Below, piece after piece: positions 41,019-53,535 of a stretch of DNA of 64,000 bases. The notes beneath the pieces are model-generated. The model was not told the origin of the DNA. It searched no databases and saw nothing but the letters and a program-made list of their open reading frames with translations. Made by a program: the position numbers and the translations under genes. Each line of letters opens with the position of its first letter. Position 1 is the first letter of the stretch. The stretch is from contig RSEE01000014.1 in the NCBI GenBank assembly GCA_003971905.1, positions 903,205 to 967,204 of the forward strand, given 5' to 3'. The DNA is from Moniliella sp. 'wahieum'. Lineage: Eukaryota; Basidiomycota; Moniliellomycetes; Moniliellales; Moniliellaceae.

Positions 41019-44000
41019 TTAGCTGCCACCGCCACCACGCAGACCAAGTTGCTCCGCCCTAGCGTCGACTGCGCGGCCCGAGATCGTCTTGGTGAACATG
41101 TCAGCCGGATTGTGCACCCCGCCACTTGCGCCAAGAGGAGCACGTTGGCGGCAATGAGTTCCCTCAGAAAGTGGTGCCGCAAATCGATGTGCTTCGAGCG
41201 CTTGTGAATGATGTGGCCCTCGGCCAGCTTGCGGGCGCCGAGAGAGTCAGTGAAGATGGTGGGCACCACCTCCTCATGTGGTAAGATTTCCCGGAGCAAC
41301 AGCCTGAGCCACACTGCTTCCTTGGCCGCATGAGCCAGGGCAACATATTCCGCTTCGGTGCTCGAGAGTGTGACCATGAGTTGCTGCCGCGACGACCAAG
41401 AAACCAAATTGCCAGCCACAAAGAAAACATACCCAGAGGTCGAACGCCGGTTCGCCGGGCACCCCGCCCAGTCGGCATCGCTAAACCCATTTAGCAACGG
41501 CGCATCAGCGTGAAAGGAGAAATGGAGACCTTTTCCCGGTGAGCGACGAAGAAAGCGTAGGACCTGAAACGCGGCATTGAAGTGATCTGGTCCCGGGTTA
41601 GCCATGAAGCGACCACACACGCCCACAGCTTGAGCAATGTCAGGGCGGGTGTTAAGGGCAGCGAAGCCAAGGTGACCAATAAGCCCCGCATACTGACGAC
41701 GATCCGCATCACTGGCCTGGCCCGAGAAAGGTAGTAGATGCGCCGGGCGAGCAGGTCGAGGGCTGGGAGGTGAGGTTAGCTTTTCCCCATAATGCGCAAG
41801 CACACCCTCCACGTATCCCCGCTGGCTGAGGAAGCAGGTACGGGCTGCTTGATCATACTCCACCTTCACCCTAACAAGTAGCTGACAGGGCCGCCATCAG
41901 TCACGGGCAATTGCTTGGCAAATTGGCGCTTGGCCTCTTGCAAGCGCGTCAAGTCGGCACAGGCCCAAACAGTATCATCCACAAAGCAGGCCACCAGAAC
42001 CAAAGCACTGCCCTGGCCGCGAAGATATACACACGGTTCCCCTTGCAACCGGTGGTAGCCGAGACGTAAGAACACCCCATCCAGATGGTCGTGGAAAAGC
42101 TTGCCCCCCTGGCGTAGGCCGTAAACACCCTTGAGCAACTTCCAGCACTTGCCCTCCGTGTCAGGACCCCTGAAGCCAGGCGGGATGGCCATGTAAACCT
42201 CAGTGTCAACTGCCGCATGTAAGTATGCCGCCTCCACATCCATTTGATGGACATGCAGGCCAAAACGACACGCCAAGGAGAGCAAGACCCGGATGGTCTC
42301 ACTCCTGACAACGGGAGCAAAAACCTCGTCAAAGTTCACTCCTTGAACCTGGGTCCGTCCATCGGCAACGAGACGGGCTTTGTGCTTGGTAACCTGACGA
42401 GTGTCATCCAGCTTCGCTTTAAACACCCACTGGCACCGGAGAACAGGAACATTGGCAGGCCGATCCACGAGCTCAAAAACCGCGAGTTCCCGCATCTTGT
42501 TCACCTCCTTAACCATGGCAGCATGCCAGACGGGCCAGTCTGGTCGCTGGCATGCCTCTTGAAACGACAGGGGTTCAAGCAGCTCGCCATCGGCGCTACG
42601 CTCCTCTTGTACGCGAAAGGCCACGCCCTGTGCTGTGAGCGCTAGTGTGTCCTGCACCACGGCAACTGCATGCAGGGCCTGGGTCGCGTAGGCTCCGCCG
42701 GTGGCCACCGGACCATGCAACATCCCGGCAGCAAAATGGGCAAGGCCAAGAGTGACCTGCGCAGCAGCAGCCCCCTGGGACAGGAGCCAGGTCCACAGCA
42801 TCAAGTTCGACTGCCAGCTCCACAGCAAGAGCCGATCGAGCACGCTTCCTGGGCGCGTCAACGACTGCTGGTGGATCAGCTTCACGCTCACGCTTGGTCA
42901 CGTCGAGCATGCGCCGGAACTCCGCGCGGGCGATGTCCCTCCCGGGTGTTGTAGGGGACGGTGGGGTGGTAAGGCCCGGCGGTCCGGGTGGGTGGACGCC
43001 GCGGAGGAAAGGAGGGGAATGTCACCAGCAATACCATCTTCACCCACTGCTGGGATAGGGTTGAGCAAGGGGATCAAGGGGAATATCACGTACATAATCG
43101 TCCTGGAGGCGCGGCTGCTCCTCCAGCCGACCCGACTCTCCCTCAGCAAAATGCACATCGTAAACTGTCACGATACGGTCCAACACCTCGACCCAAACAC
43201 GATGACCTTTGACTTGGCCCGGCAGGTCACTGTAACCCAGGTACACCCCTCGAACGGCACGTGGAGCGAGGTATTTGCCGCTGAGTTCACTAGCTTGTGT
43301 CCAGGCACGTCGATTCCCACCATGCAGCACAACCCAAGCAGTGCAACCAACACCCGCAGAGCAGACAGAGTGGGGGGTTGGCCCGTCCACAGTTCATACG
43401 GCGTCTTCCAGGCATGCGCTTTGCTGGCGAGGCGGTTGTGAATGTATCCGGCGTGCGTCGCAGCATAGGGCCAAAACCGCCCCGGCAACTGGGCGTGGTG
43501 CATGAGACAACGGGACAACTTCTCAATCTCTTGGTTCATTCGCTCTGCGACGGCGTTCCCTGTGGATTCTTGAGTAGGAGAAGCTGTCAAAAGGCAACCT
43601 GAACGAGCAGCCCATGTCTTGACCTCATTAGTCCATAATTCGCCTTGGTCCACACGTAATTCTTTTGGATGTTTTTCTGTTTCGCGATGAATTAAGGTAG
43701 CCCACTGAATGAGGCAGGGTGCAGCACTGGCCTTGTCCTTCAACGGCCAGACCCAGGTCATGCCACTGTAATTGTCCACCACGACAAGAATGTAGTGCCA
43801 AGGTACCTTGTGCTGCAAAGCATCTGGCTCATTCCAAGGGCCCACCACATCAGCTGACACCAGGTCGAGGCGGGCCAAGATGAGACGAGAATCATTCCCC
43901 CGCCGGGCTCGCGACTTGGCAGTACGGCAAACATCGCAGGAAGAAAACTCAGGAAACGAAGGCGGCCAAGATCCCCCTTTGCTGGCCGTAGACGTGTGTT

Positions 44001-44726
44001 TCACGGCCTCAGCGCCGGCATGGCCAAGCCGAAGGTGCCACAACCAAGCTGACGCGCGCGTCAAGTCGGGGGCTGGAGTCTCAGCTACAGGCCGAGGAAA
44101 GAGTTTGTCCCGCAACTGGTCATCAGGATCATTCAAAGAGTCATCCTCAGTCTCCGAGAAATAGGGAACGCTAATAACTGCACCTTCCACCTGGCAGTCA
44201 TCCGTGCACACTACCATTTCCGCTCTGGGGTAGGTGCCCTTCAGTGGAACCCCGAGGGAAGTGCCATTCTTGGTGAAAAACACCACCTCATGGTCCCGAA
44301 ATAGCGTACTCCCACCCGTGGCTGCCACTCCTTGGGTACTGAGGAGATTAGTAATGAGGTCAGGTACCAGCATAACCCCATTGAAGTGAAGCGCCTCCCA
44401 CTTGCGCTGGGATGGATCATATTGTAGGAGGCGTAAGGTGCCATTCACCCCAGCGACCGGCAGTTTCTGCCCCCCTGCAGTGACTACCGAGGTGGGACGG
44501 GAGGGAGGCACGAAGTTTTTCGCCAAGCTTGCATCATTGACAAGGCGATGGGAGGCTCCGCTGTCAAAGATAAATTCAGCCGAGCGAGGTGTGGAGCAAG
44601 GTGGAGATGGGATGTTGTTAGAAGAAGAAGGGGGGGAAGAAGGGGCGCGCGTCCTGGGCGAGTGGTAAACAATGCGCTCAACAAGTCCTCTGCGAGGATA
44701 ATGAGCGCCTCACCCCGCGCGCACCC
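41019..44726 (-). pseudogene. Element B copy 1 pol
   Basis: The protease motif FIFDSGASH is near 44565. The pre-integrase motif WHLRLGHAG is near 44040, CDVCRTAKSR near 43930, and the integrase core includes VDNYSGMTWVWPL. Reverse transcriptase has VHQMDVEAAYLHAAV, LLKGVYGLRQGG and the active site FVDDTVW. RNase H has FSDADWAG, LSSTEAEYVAL and KHIDLRHHFLRE. The stop is a TAA at 41019-41021. Frame breaks occur near 43190, 42890, 41866 and 41115. The break at 41866 is shared by both copies (one G short in a G run), while most others are private to one copy and look like sequencing error. Confidence 0.85.
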
Positions 44727-46668
44727 CTATTCGATATCATCAAACCCCGCGGCAGGCTGCCCATCCTCCTCTGAGACGGAGAGATCCATTACCGTTAAGC
44801 CGTGCGCCAAGGCTTGAAGCACACGCGCAACAGCATGCTGCTGTGGGGGCGCACGGTTGGTATTCGTGTTCCGTCCTGCCCCAGGGAGGGTGCGATTCCA
44901 TCCTGACGTACCACGGGTAGAAATGCGGTTGTCCTGACGCGGCGCCGGGCAGTTGGCAGCGATATGTCCAGGCTGGCGGCAATTCCAGCAGACAGCCGCA
45001 ACCCCCATCGCTCGTAGCTGCGCTGCCAGAGACATGTCTGCGTTCCCAAGCAGTCCCGTGGTCCCCGAATTAACGGGAGGGGTAGAGACATCAACAGCCA
45101 AAGATTCAACCGTAGGTACCGAGATGGACGCAATCCGGTTAGATTCCATGACGAAGTTGGCCCGGGCCAACGACTGCAAGTCCCCCAAGACAGAATTGAC
45201 GTGTGCCACGGTCACACGCTGTCCGGGAGGTAGCCCCGCGAAAATCAGCGGCCGATACGAATCACCACGCCGGAAAAGGGCTTCCAAACTGGACATCACA
45301 CGTGCAGGGTCCCAGGTGGAGTACCCCAAGAGGGTCAGAACTTGGATGGAATCGAGCCAGCGCGTCAGGGCCTTAGAAGCCGGTTCTGCATTGGGATCCC
45401 ATTCCGTCTGGTGCACCGACAGCTGTAGTTCAGAGACGCTGGGCGTAGAAGAAGACGTACTTCCGCGAACAAGCACGACAAGAAGTCCGGAACCGAGTCA
45501 AGAATCCCGGGAGACGTTGTGGTCGCGAGGCGCGAAATGTAGGACGCGAGGGCAGGCGACACCAGCGTCATCAGTTGCGCAACGATCTGAGAGTGCACCC
45601 CCGGCGGCACCTCCATTGTTCCGGCCAAGATCGAAGCAAAGTCGTGATAAATGATGGCCAAACGAGTACGGAGGCCCTGCAGCCAGCGAAGAACAGCCAA
45701 CGGGTCATTTTGCTCGGGACCATGCACCAGAGGTGTCAGAGGCGAGGAAGCAAAAGCACGCGTCATACGCTTCGCCAATGTCATAACATCGAAATTCATG
45801 TGTCCCTGGACTAGACGCGGTGCATCCACCCACTTGGGCTGCTCCTCGATAGTCACCGTGCGAGCAGACGGGGCCCGCTCGCTGATACGCTCCACAGAAG
45901 GGACGGTCACCGACGGCAAAGCAGCCGACGGGTCATGAGCAAAAGCCATACCACTGTCAGTCGGAACAGAACCTTTCGGGGTGCCCAACAGGTCAATACG
46001 TGCACTGACTCAGTACTGACTCGAGCGGTCAGAAGCTGAAGTTCATCGTCAGATTCGGTAGTTGGAGCTGGGTCCTCTGGGTCGAGGAGCATGTCGCGCA
46101 TGGCACGACGCTTCTGAGCAACACGATGTTTGGAAGCCTTATTGTCCTCGTACAGTTTCCAAGCATTACGCACTGCCTTGAGATGGCGAAAGATTGCCTT
46201 CTGCAAGTCCTCAAAGGTGGAGAAGCGATGAGACTTGGTATAAAAGACGTAGGCAACATAGAAGTCGGTCGGTGTGTGAGCAAGAAGTTTTCGCCACCAT
46301 GGCCCTTATTGTAGTCGGTAATGATATCAGCCACAATAGAGTCCTTGTCTGCCACTGCAGAACCAGGGGCCGGGGAGGCTATGCCCTTCCCCGGGATACC
46401 CCAGCGGCGAATGGTAGGAATGACGTCCTGGATGAAATCGGCAGCGACATCCACGTCAACGTCCCACAGGATGGTGTTCAGTCCAGACCAAGCACCAATC
46501 GTGTGCTTGATGCGAAAAGCCGGCCATTTCGCTGTCTTGCCAGGAGCCATCCCGTCTTGAGAGTTGGGGTTAAACTCGCCACGACGAACATACGCTTCCA
46601 CAATGTCATCAGGCGAGGAAACCGGGTGCGCAGAATGCGCAGAGGCAGAGAGAAGATAAGGGCGACAT
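44727..46668 (-). pseudogene. Element B copy 1 gag
   Basis: Gag starting five bases after the 5' LTR at 46668 and ending in a UAG at 44727. A CCHC zinc knuckle, CWNCRQPGHIAANC, lies near 44970. The frame breaks near 46000 and near 45455. In copy 2 the first site is intact and the second has a different number of T residues, so both breaks are probably errors rather than true mutations. Confidence 0.82.
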
Positions 46669-46672
46669 AACC
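46660..46672 (-). other. Primer-binding site of element B copy 1
   Basis: On the minus strand the 13 bases after the LTR read GGTTATGTCGCCC. The first seven complement the anticodon loop of initiator tRNA-Met, the half-tRNA priming used by several copia elements. The gag ATG is contained in this site. Confidence 0.6.
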
Positions 46673-47017
46673 TGCTAGACTGCAGCTGGGAAACGCTATG
46701 GGCAGCACGAGAGATAAGCTTCAAGGCGTGCAAGAAGGCAGGGCAGTTAGCCACAAGTCCTTCAAGCAAGCTCGATTGCGGAGGACAACACAAGAACAGG
46801 GAAAGCAGAGGCGCACCTTCAAGGCGTGCAAGAAGCAGGGCAGTTAGCCACAAGTCCTTCAAGCAAGCTGAAGGGAAGAAGATAAGAGTCAAGCAAGCAA
46901 GTCGGAACAGACAAAGGGGTGGGCGTGGCCACGCAAGGTTCGAATCACCCGAACACCAGCGAGCATCACCGATCCATTGGAGAGAGTGCAGGTGAACCCT
47001 AGCACTACCCTCTAGCA
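46673..47017 (-). repeat. LTR of element B, middle (shared)
   Basis: A 345-bp LTR that serves as 5' LTR of copy 1 and 3' LTR of copy 2. No target duplication flanks it. It differs from the outer LTRs only by scattered short indels. Confidence 0.95.
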
Positions 47018-47273
47018 GCCCCCTCGGTGAGCTCGCCAGGCCAAAGGTGGTGAGGCCAAAGAACATCGAGACGAAAGGGAGAAATGATTCACGGCCGCGA
47101 GCGCCAAACATGTATTTGTTCTGGTGAGCAGGAACTGGTAAAACAAACGCATCGTGGATGCGAGAAAAAAAAAACCCAGTCCCGCTGCGATTTAATTTGT
47201 GTAGATGAGAAAGCCAAGACGAAAGAAAAGAAACCGGTCTTGAGAGAAAGAAGGGCTCCGGAGCCCAACGTGG

Positions 47274-50200
47274 TTAGCTGCCACCGCCACCACGCAGACC
47301 AAGTTGCTCCGCCCTAGCGTCGACTGCGCGGCCGAGATCGTCTTGGTGAACATGTCAGCCGGATTGTGCACCCCCGCCACTTGCGCCAAGAGGAGCACGT
47401 TGGCGGCAATGAGTTCCCTCAGAAAGTGGTGCCGCAAATCGATGTGCTTCGAGCGCTTGTGAATGATGTGGCCCTCGGCCAGCTTGCGGGCGCCGAGAGA
47501 GTCAGTGAAGATGGTGGGCACCACCTCCTCATGTGGTAAGATTTCCCGGAGCAACAGCCTGAGCCACACTGCTTCCTTGGCCGCATGAGCCAGGGCAACA
47601 TATTCCGCTTCGGTGCTCGAGAGTGTGACCATGAGTTGCTGCCGCGACGACCAAGAAGAAACCAAATTGCCAGCCACAAAGAAAACATACCCAGAGGTCG
47701 AACGCCGGTTCGCCGGGCACCCCGCCCAGTCGGCATCGCTAAACCCATTTAGCAACGGCGCATCAGCGTGAAAGGAGAAATGGAGACCTTTTCCGGTGAG
47801 CGACGAAAGCGTAGGACCTGAAACGCGGCATTGAAGTGATCTGGTCCCGGGTTAGCCATGAAGCGACCACACACGCCCACAGCTTGAGCAATGTCAGGGG
47901 GGTGTTAAGGGCAGCGAAGCCAAGGTGACCAATAAGCCCCGCATACTGACGACGATCCGCATCACTGGCCTGGCCCGAGAAAGGTAGTAGATGCGCCGGG
48001 CGAGCAGGTCGAGGCTGGGAGGTGAGGTTAGCTTTTCCCCATAAGCGCAAGCACACCCTCCACGTATCCCGCTGGCTGAGGAAGCAGGTACGGGCTGCTT
48101 GATCATACTCCACCTTCACCCTAACAAGTAGCTGACAGGGCCGCCATCAGTCACGGGCAATTGCTTGGCAAATTGGCGCTTGGCCTCTTGCAAGCGCGTC
48201 AAGTCGGCACAGGCCCAAACAGTATCATCCACAAAGCAGGCCACCAGAACCAAAGCACTGCCTGGCCGCGAAGATATACACACGGTTCCCTTGCAACCGG
48301 TGGTAGCCGAGACGTAAGAACACCCCATCCAGATGGTCGTGGAAAAGCTTGCCCCCTGGCGTAGGCCGTAAACACCCTTGAGCAACTTCCAGCACTTGCC
48401 CTCCGTGTCAGGACCCTGAAGCCAGGCGGGATGGCCATGTAAACCTCAGGTGTCAACTGCCGCATGTAAGTATGCCGCCTCCACATCCATTTGATGGACA
48501 TGCAGGCCAAAACGACACGCCAAGGAGAGCAAGACCCGGATGGTCTCACTCCTGACAACGGAGCAAAAACCTCGTCAAAGTTCACTCCTTGAACCTGGGT
48601 CCGTCCATCGGCAACGAGACGGGCTTTGTGCTTGGTAACCTGACGAGTGTCATCCAGCTTCGCTTTAAACACCCACTGGCACCGGAGAACAGGAACATTG
48701 GCAGGCCGATCCACGAGCTCAAAAAACCGCGAGTTCCCGCATCGTTCACCTCCTTAACCATGGCAGCATGCCAGACGGGCCAGTCTGGTCGCTGGCATGC
48801 CTCTTGAAACGACAGGGGTTCAAGCAGCTCGCCATCGCGCTACGCTCCTCTTGTACGCGAAAGGCCACGCCCTGTGCTGTGAGCGCTAGTGTGTCCTGCA
48901 CCACGGCAACTGCATGCAGGGCCTGGGTCGCGTAGGCTCCGCCGGTGGCCACCGGACCATGCAACCATCCCGGCAGCAAAATGGGCAAGGCCAAGAGTGA
49001 CCTGCGCAAGCAGCCCCCCTGGGACAGGAGCCAGGTCCACAGCATCAAGTTCGACTGCCAGCTCCACAGCAAGAGCCGATCGAGCACGCTTCCGGGCGCG
49101 TCAACGACTGCTGGTGGATCAGCTTCACGCTCACGCTTGGTCACGTCGAGCATGCGCCGGAACTCCGCGCGGGCGATGTCCCCTCCCGGGTGTTGTAGGG
49201 GACGGTGGGGTGGTAAGGCCCGGCGGTCCGGGTGGGTGGACGCCGCGGAGGAAAGGAGGGGGAATGTCACCAGCAATACCATCTTCACCCACTGCTGTGG
49301 GATAGGGTTGAGCAAGGGGATCAAGGGGAATATCACGTACATAATCGTCCTGGAGGCGCGGCTGCTCCTCCAGCCGACCCGACTCTCCCTCAGCAAAATG
49401 CACATCGTAAACTGTCACGATACGGTCCAACAACCTCGACCCAAACACGATGACCTTTGACTTGGCGCCGGCAGGTCACTGTAACCCAGGTACACCCTCG
49501 AACGGCGTGGAGCGAGGTATTTGCCGCTGAGTTCACTAGCTTGTGTCCAGGCACGTCGATTCCCACCATGCAGCACAACCCAAGCAGTGCAACCAAACAC
49601 CCGCAGAGCAGACAGAGGGGGGGTTGGCCCGTCCACAGTTCATACGGCGTCTTCCAGGCATGCGCTTTGCTGGCGAGGCGGTTGTGAATGTATCCGGCGT
49701 GCGTCGCAGCATAGGGCCAAAACCGCCCCGGCAACTGGGCGTGGTGCATGAGACAACGGGACAACTTCTCAATCTTTGGTTCATTCGCTCTGCGACGGCG
49801 TTCCCTGTGGATTCTTGAGTAGGAGAAGCTGTCAAAAGGCAACCTGAACGAGCAGCCCATGTCTTGACCTCATTAGTCCATAATTCGCCTTGGTCCACAC
49901 GTAATTCTTTTGGATGTTTTTCTGTTTCGCGATGAATTAAGGTAGCCCACTGAATGAGGCAGGGTGCAGCACTGGCCTTGTCCTTCAACGGCCAGACCCA
50001 GGTCATGCCACTGTAATTGTCCACCACGACAAGAATGTAGTGCCAAGGTACCTTGTGCTGCAAAGCATCTGGCTCATTCCAAGGGCCCACCACATCAGCT
50101 GACACCAGGTCGAGGCGGGCCAAGATGAGACGAGAATCATTCCCCCGCCGGGCTCGCGACTTGGCAGTACGGCAAACATCGCAGGAAGAAAAATCAGGAA

Positions 50201-50965
50201 ACGAAGGCGGCCAAGATCCCCCTTTGCTGGCCGTAGACGTGTGTTTCACGGCCTCAGCGCCGGCATGGCCAAGCCGAAGGTGCCACAACCAAGCTGACGC
50301 GCGCGTCAAGTCGGGGGCTGGAGTCTCAGCTACAGGCCGAGGAAAGAGTTTGTCCCGCAACTGGTCATCAGGATCATTCAAGAGTCATCCTCAGTCTCCG
50401 AGAGAATAGGGAACGCTAATACTGCACCTTCCACCTGGCAGTCATCCGTGCACACTACCATTTCCGCTCTGGGGTAGGTGCCCTTCAGTGGAACCCCGAG
50501 GGAAGTGCCATTCTTGGTGAAAAACACCACTCATGGTCCCGAAATAGCGTACTCCACCCCGTGGCTGCCACTCCGGGTACTGAGGAGATGTAGGATGTAA
50601 TGGTCAGGTACCAGCATAACCCCAATATTGAAGGAAGCGCTCCCACTTGCGCTGGGATGGATCATATTGTAGGAGGCGCGTTAAGGTGCCATTCCCCAGC
50701 GACCGGCAGTTTCTGCCCCCCTGCAGTGACTACCGAGGTGGGACGGGAGGGAGGCACGAAGTTTTTCGCCAAGCTTGCATCATTGACAAGGCGATGGGAG
50801 GCTCCGCTGTCAAAGATAAATTCAGCCGAGCAGGTGTGAGCAAGGTGGAGATGGGATGTTGTTAGAAGAAAGAAGGGGGGGAAAGAAGGGGGGCGCGCGG
50901 CGAGTGGTAAACAATGCGCTCAACAAGTCCTCTGCGAGGATAATGAGCGCCTCCCCGCGCGCACC
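47274..50965 (-). pseudogene. Element B copy 2 pol
   Basis: Same domains in the same order as copy 1: protease DSGAS, WHLRLGHAG and integrase core, reverse transcriptase with FVDDTVW, RNase H with KHIDLRHHFLRE, stop near 47274. It has more one-base breaks than copy 1 (for example near 49750, 49450, 48730, 48560, 48350 and 47800), mostly at homopolymers where copy 1 is intact. Conversely it keeps HNPADMFTK near 47365 where copy 1 is broken. Confidence 0.83.
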
Positions 50966-52897
50966 CTATTCGATATCATCAAACCCCGCGGCAGGCTGCC
51001 CATCTCCTCTGAGACGGAGAGATCCATTACCGTTAAGACGTGCGCCAAGGCTTGAAGCACACGCGCAACAGCATGCTGCGTGGGGGCGCACGGTTGGTAT
51101 TCGTGTTCCGTCCTGCCCCAGGGAGGGTGCGATTCCATCCTGACGTACCACGGGTAGAAATGCGGTTGTCCTGAGCGGGCCGGGCAGTTGGCAGCGATAT
51201 GTCAGGGCTGGCGGCAATTCCAGCAGACAGCCGCAACCCCCATCGCTCGTAGCTGCTGCCGCTGCCAGAGACATGTCTGCGTTCCCAAGCAGTCCCGTGG
51301 TCCCCGAATTAACGGGAGGGGTAGAGACATCAACAGCCAAAGATTCAACCGTAGGTACCGAGAGGACGCAATCGGTTAGATTCCATGACGAAGTTGGCCC
51401 GGGCCAACGACTGCAAGTCCCCAAGACAGAAATGACGTGTGCCACGGTCACACGCTGTCCGGGAGGTAGCCCCGCGAAAATCAGCGGCCGATACGAATCA
51501 CCACGCCGGAAAAGGGCTTCCAAACTGGATCACACGTGCAGGGTCCAGGTGGAGTACCCCAAGAGGGTCAGAACTTGGATGGATCGAGCCAGCGCGTCAG
51601 GGCCTTAGAAGCCGGTTCTGCATTGGGATCCCATTCCGTCTGGGCACCGACAGCTTGTAGTTCAGAGACGCTGGGCGTAGAAAGAAAGACGTACTTCCGC
51701 GAACAAGCACGACAAGAAGTCCGGAACCGAGTCAAGAATCCCGGGAGACGTTGTGGTCGCGAGGCGCGAAATGTAGGACGCGAGGGCAGGCGACACCAGC
51801 GTCATCAGTTGCGCAACGATCTGAGAGTGCACCCCCGGCGGCACCTCCATTGTTCCGGCCAAGATCGAAGCAAAGTCGTGATAAATGATGGCCAAACGAG
51901 TACGGAGGCCCTGCAGCCAGCGAAGAACAGCCAACGGGTCATTTTGCTCGGGACCATGCACCAGAGGTGTCAGAGGCGAGGAAGCAAAAGCACGCGTCAT
52001 ACGCTTCGCCAATGTCATAACATCGAAATTCATGTGTCCCTGGACTAGACGCGGTGCATCCACCCACTTGGGCTGCTCCTCGATAGTCACCGTGCGAGCA
52101 GACGGGGCCCGCTCGCTGATACGCTCCACAGAAGGGACGGTCACCGACGGCAAAGCAGCCGACGGGTCATGAGCAAAAGCCATACCACTGTCAGTCGGAA
52201 CAGAACCTTTCGGGGTGCCCAACAGGTCAATACGGTGCACTGACTCAGTACTGACTCGAGCGGTCAGAAGCTGAAGTTCATCGTCAGATTCGGTAGTTGG
52301 AGCTGGGTCCTCTGGGTCGAGGAGCATGTCGCGCATGGCACGACGCTTCTGAGCAACACGATGTTTGGAAGCCTTATTGTCCTCGTACAGTTTCCAAGCA
52401 TTACGCACTGCCTTGAGATGGCGAAAGATTGCCTTCTGCAAGTCCTCAAAGGTGGAGAAGCGATGAGACTTGGTATAAAAGACGTAGGCAACATAGAAGT
52501 CGGTCGGTGTGAGCAAGAAGTTTTCGCCACCATGGCCCTTATTGTAGTCGGTAATGATATCAGCCACAATAGAGTCCTTGTCTGCCACTGCAGAACCAGG
52601 GGCCGGGGAGGCTATGCCCTTCCCCGGGATACCCCAGCGGCGAATGGTAGGAATGACGTCCTGGATGAAATCGGCAGCGACATCCACGTCAACGTCCCAC
52701 AGGATGGTGTTCAGTCCAGACCAAGCACCAATCGTGTGCTTGATGCGAAAAGCCGGCCATTTCGCTGTCTTGCCAGGAGCCATCCCGTCTTGAGAGTTGG
52801 GGTTAAACTCGCCACGACGAACATACGCTTCCACAATGTCATCAGGCGAGGAAACCGGGTGCGCAGAATGCGCAGAGGCAGAAGATAAGGGCGACAT
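50966..52897 (-). pseudogene. Element B copy 2 gag
   Basis: The first 411 codons from 52897 are open and include a DIVEAYVRRGEF segment and long helical stretches. The frame breaks near 51680, where an extra T is present relative to the expected frame. The zinc-knuckle region near 51200 is present but distorted by indels. The gag frame ends in UAG at 50966, as in copy 1. Confidence 0.82.
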
Positions 52898-52901
52898 AAC
52901 C
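52889..52901 (-). other. Primer-binding site of element B copy 2 overlapping the gag start
   Basis: Identical to the site at 46660-46672. The ATG at 52897-52895 inside it is the gag start codon, five bases from the LTR edge. Confidence 0.6.
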
Positions 52902-53244
52902 TGCTAGACTGCAGCTGGGAAACGCTATGGGCAGCACGAGAGATAAGCTTCAAGGCGTGCAAGAAGGCAGGGCAGTTAGCCACAAGTCCTTCAAGCAAGC
53001 TCGATTGCGGAGGACAACACAAGAACAGGGAAAGCAGAGGCGCACCTTCAAGGCGTGCAAGAAGGCAGGGCAGTTAGCCACAAGTCCTTCAAGCAAGCTG
53101 AAGGGAAGAAGATAAGAGTCAAGCAAGCAAGTCGGAACAGACAAAGGGGTGGCGTTGGCCACGCAAGGTTCGAATCACCCGAACCAGCGAGCATCACCGA
53201 TCCATTGGAGAGATGCAGGTGAACCCTAGCACTACCCTCTAGCA
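52902..53244 (-). repeat. LTR of element B, right (5' LTR of copy 2)
   Basis: A 343-bp LTR starting TGCTAG and ending CTAGCA, followed directly by the AATTC target duplication. Confidence 0.95.
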
Positions 53245-53249
53245 AATTC
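53245..53249. repeat. Target site duplication AATTC, right copy of element B
   Basis: Five bases matching 40410-40414. Confidence 0.88.
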
Positions 53250-53376
53250 AAGCCCCATGCGCGACCCGGTGGCAGGGGCCTGTGCCGGCCTGCACGGGCG
53301 CTGGTGAAAAATTAATATTTTGCTAGATAACCACATCACCCCAAAAATGAGTAAATTTTACGAACTTACCTTGGCA

Positions 53377-53535
53377 CTTTGGCCACATGAGGTTAAGCGC
53401 TTTGGCCCAAGAGATCAAGCGCTTTGGCCACATGAGATCAAGCGCTTTGACACCTGAGATCAAGCGCTTTGGCCACATGCGTTCAATGGCTTTGGCCACA
53501 TGCGCTCAAGCGCTTAGCCCAAATGCGCCCAAACG
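53377..53535. repeat. Minisatellite, seven units of 22-23 bp
   Basis: Seven imperfect tandem units of the form CTTTGGCCACATGAGATCAAGCG. Units contain the partly palindromic AAGCGCTT at their junctions. It starts 128 bp from the right end of element B. A short open frame through it is a by-product of the repeat. Confidence 0.9.

Larger units (their letters stand above)
40415..53244 (-). mobile_element. Ty1/copia element B, tandem double (LTR-internal-LTR-internal-LTR)
   Basis: Three LTRs of 343-346 bp and two internal regions of 5.9 kb, all in the same orientation, lie inside a single AATTC duplication. Each internal unit has a primer-binding site, gag with zinc knuckle, protease, integrase, reverse transcriptase, RNase H and a polypurine tract. 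The two units are almost identical and differ mainly by one-base indels, with a few substitutions such as near 43951 and 44797. The single target duplication argues that the array arose as one insertion that duplicated through LTR recombination, or that the assembly duplicated one element. The LTR and gag sequences are unrelated to element A. Confidence 0.93.
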
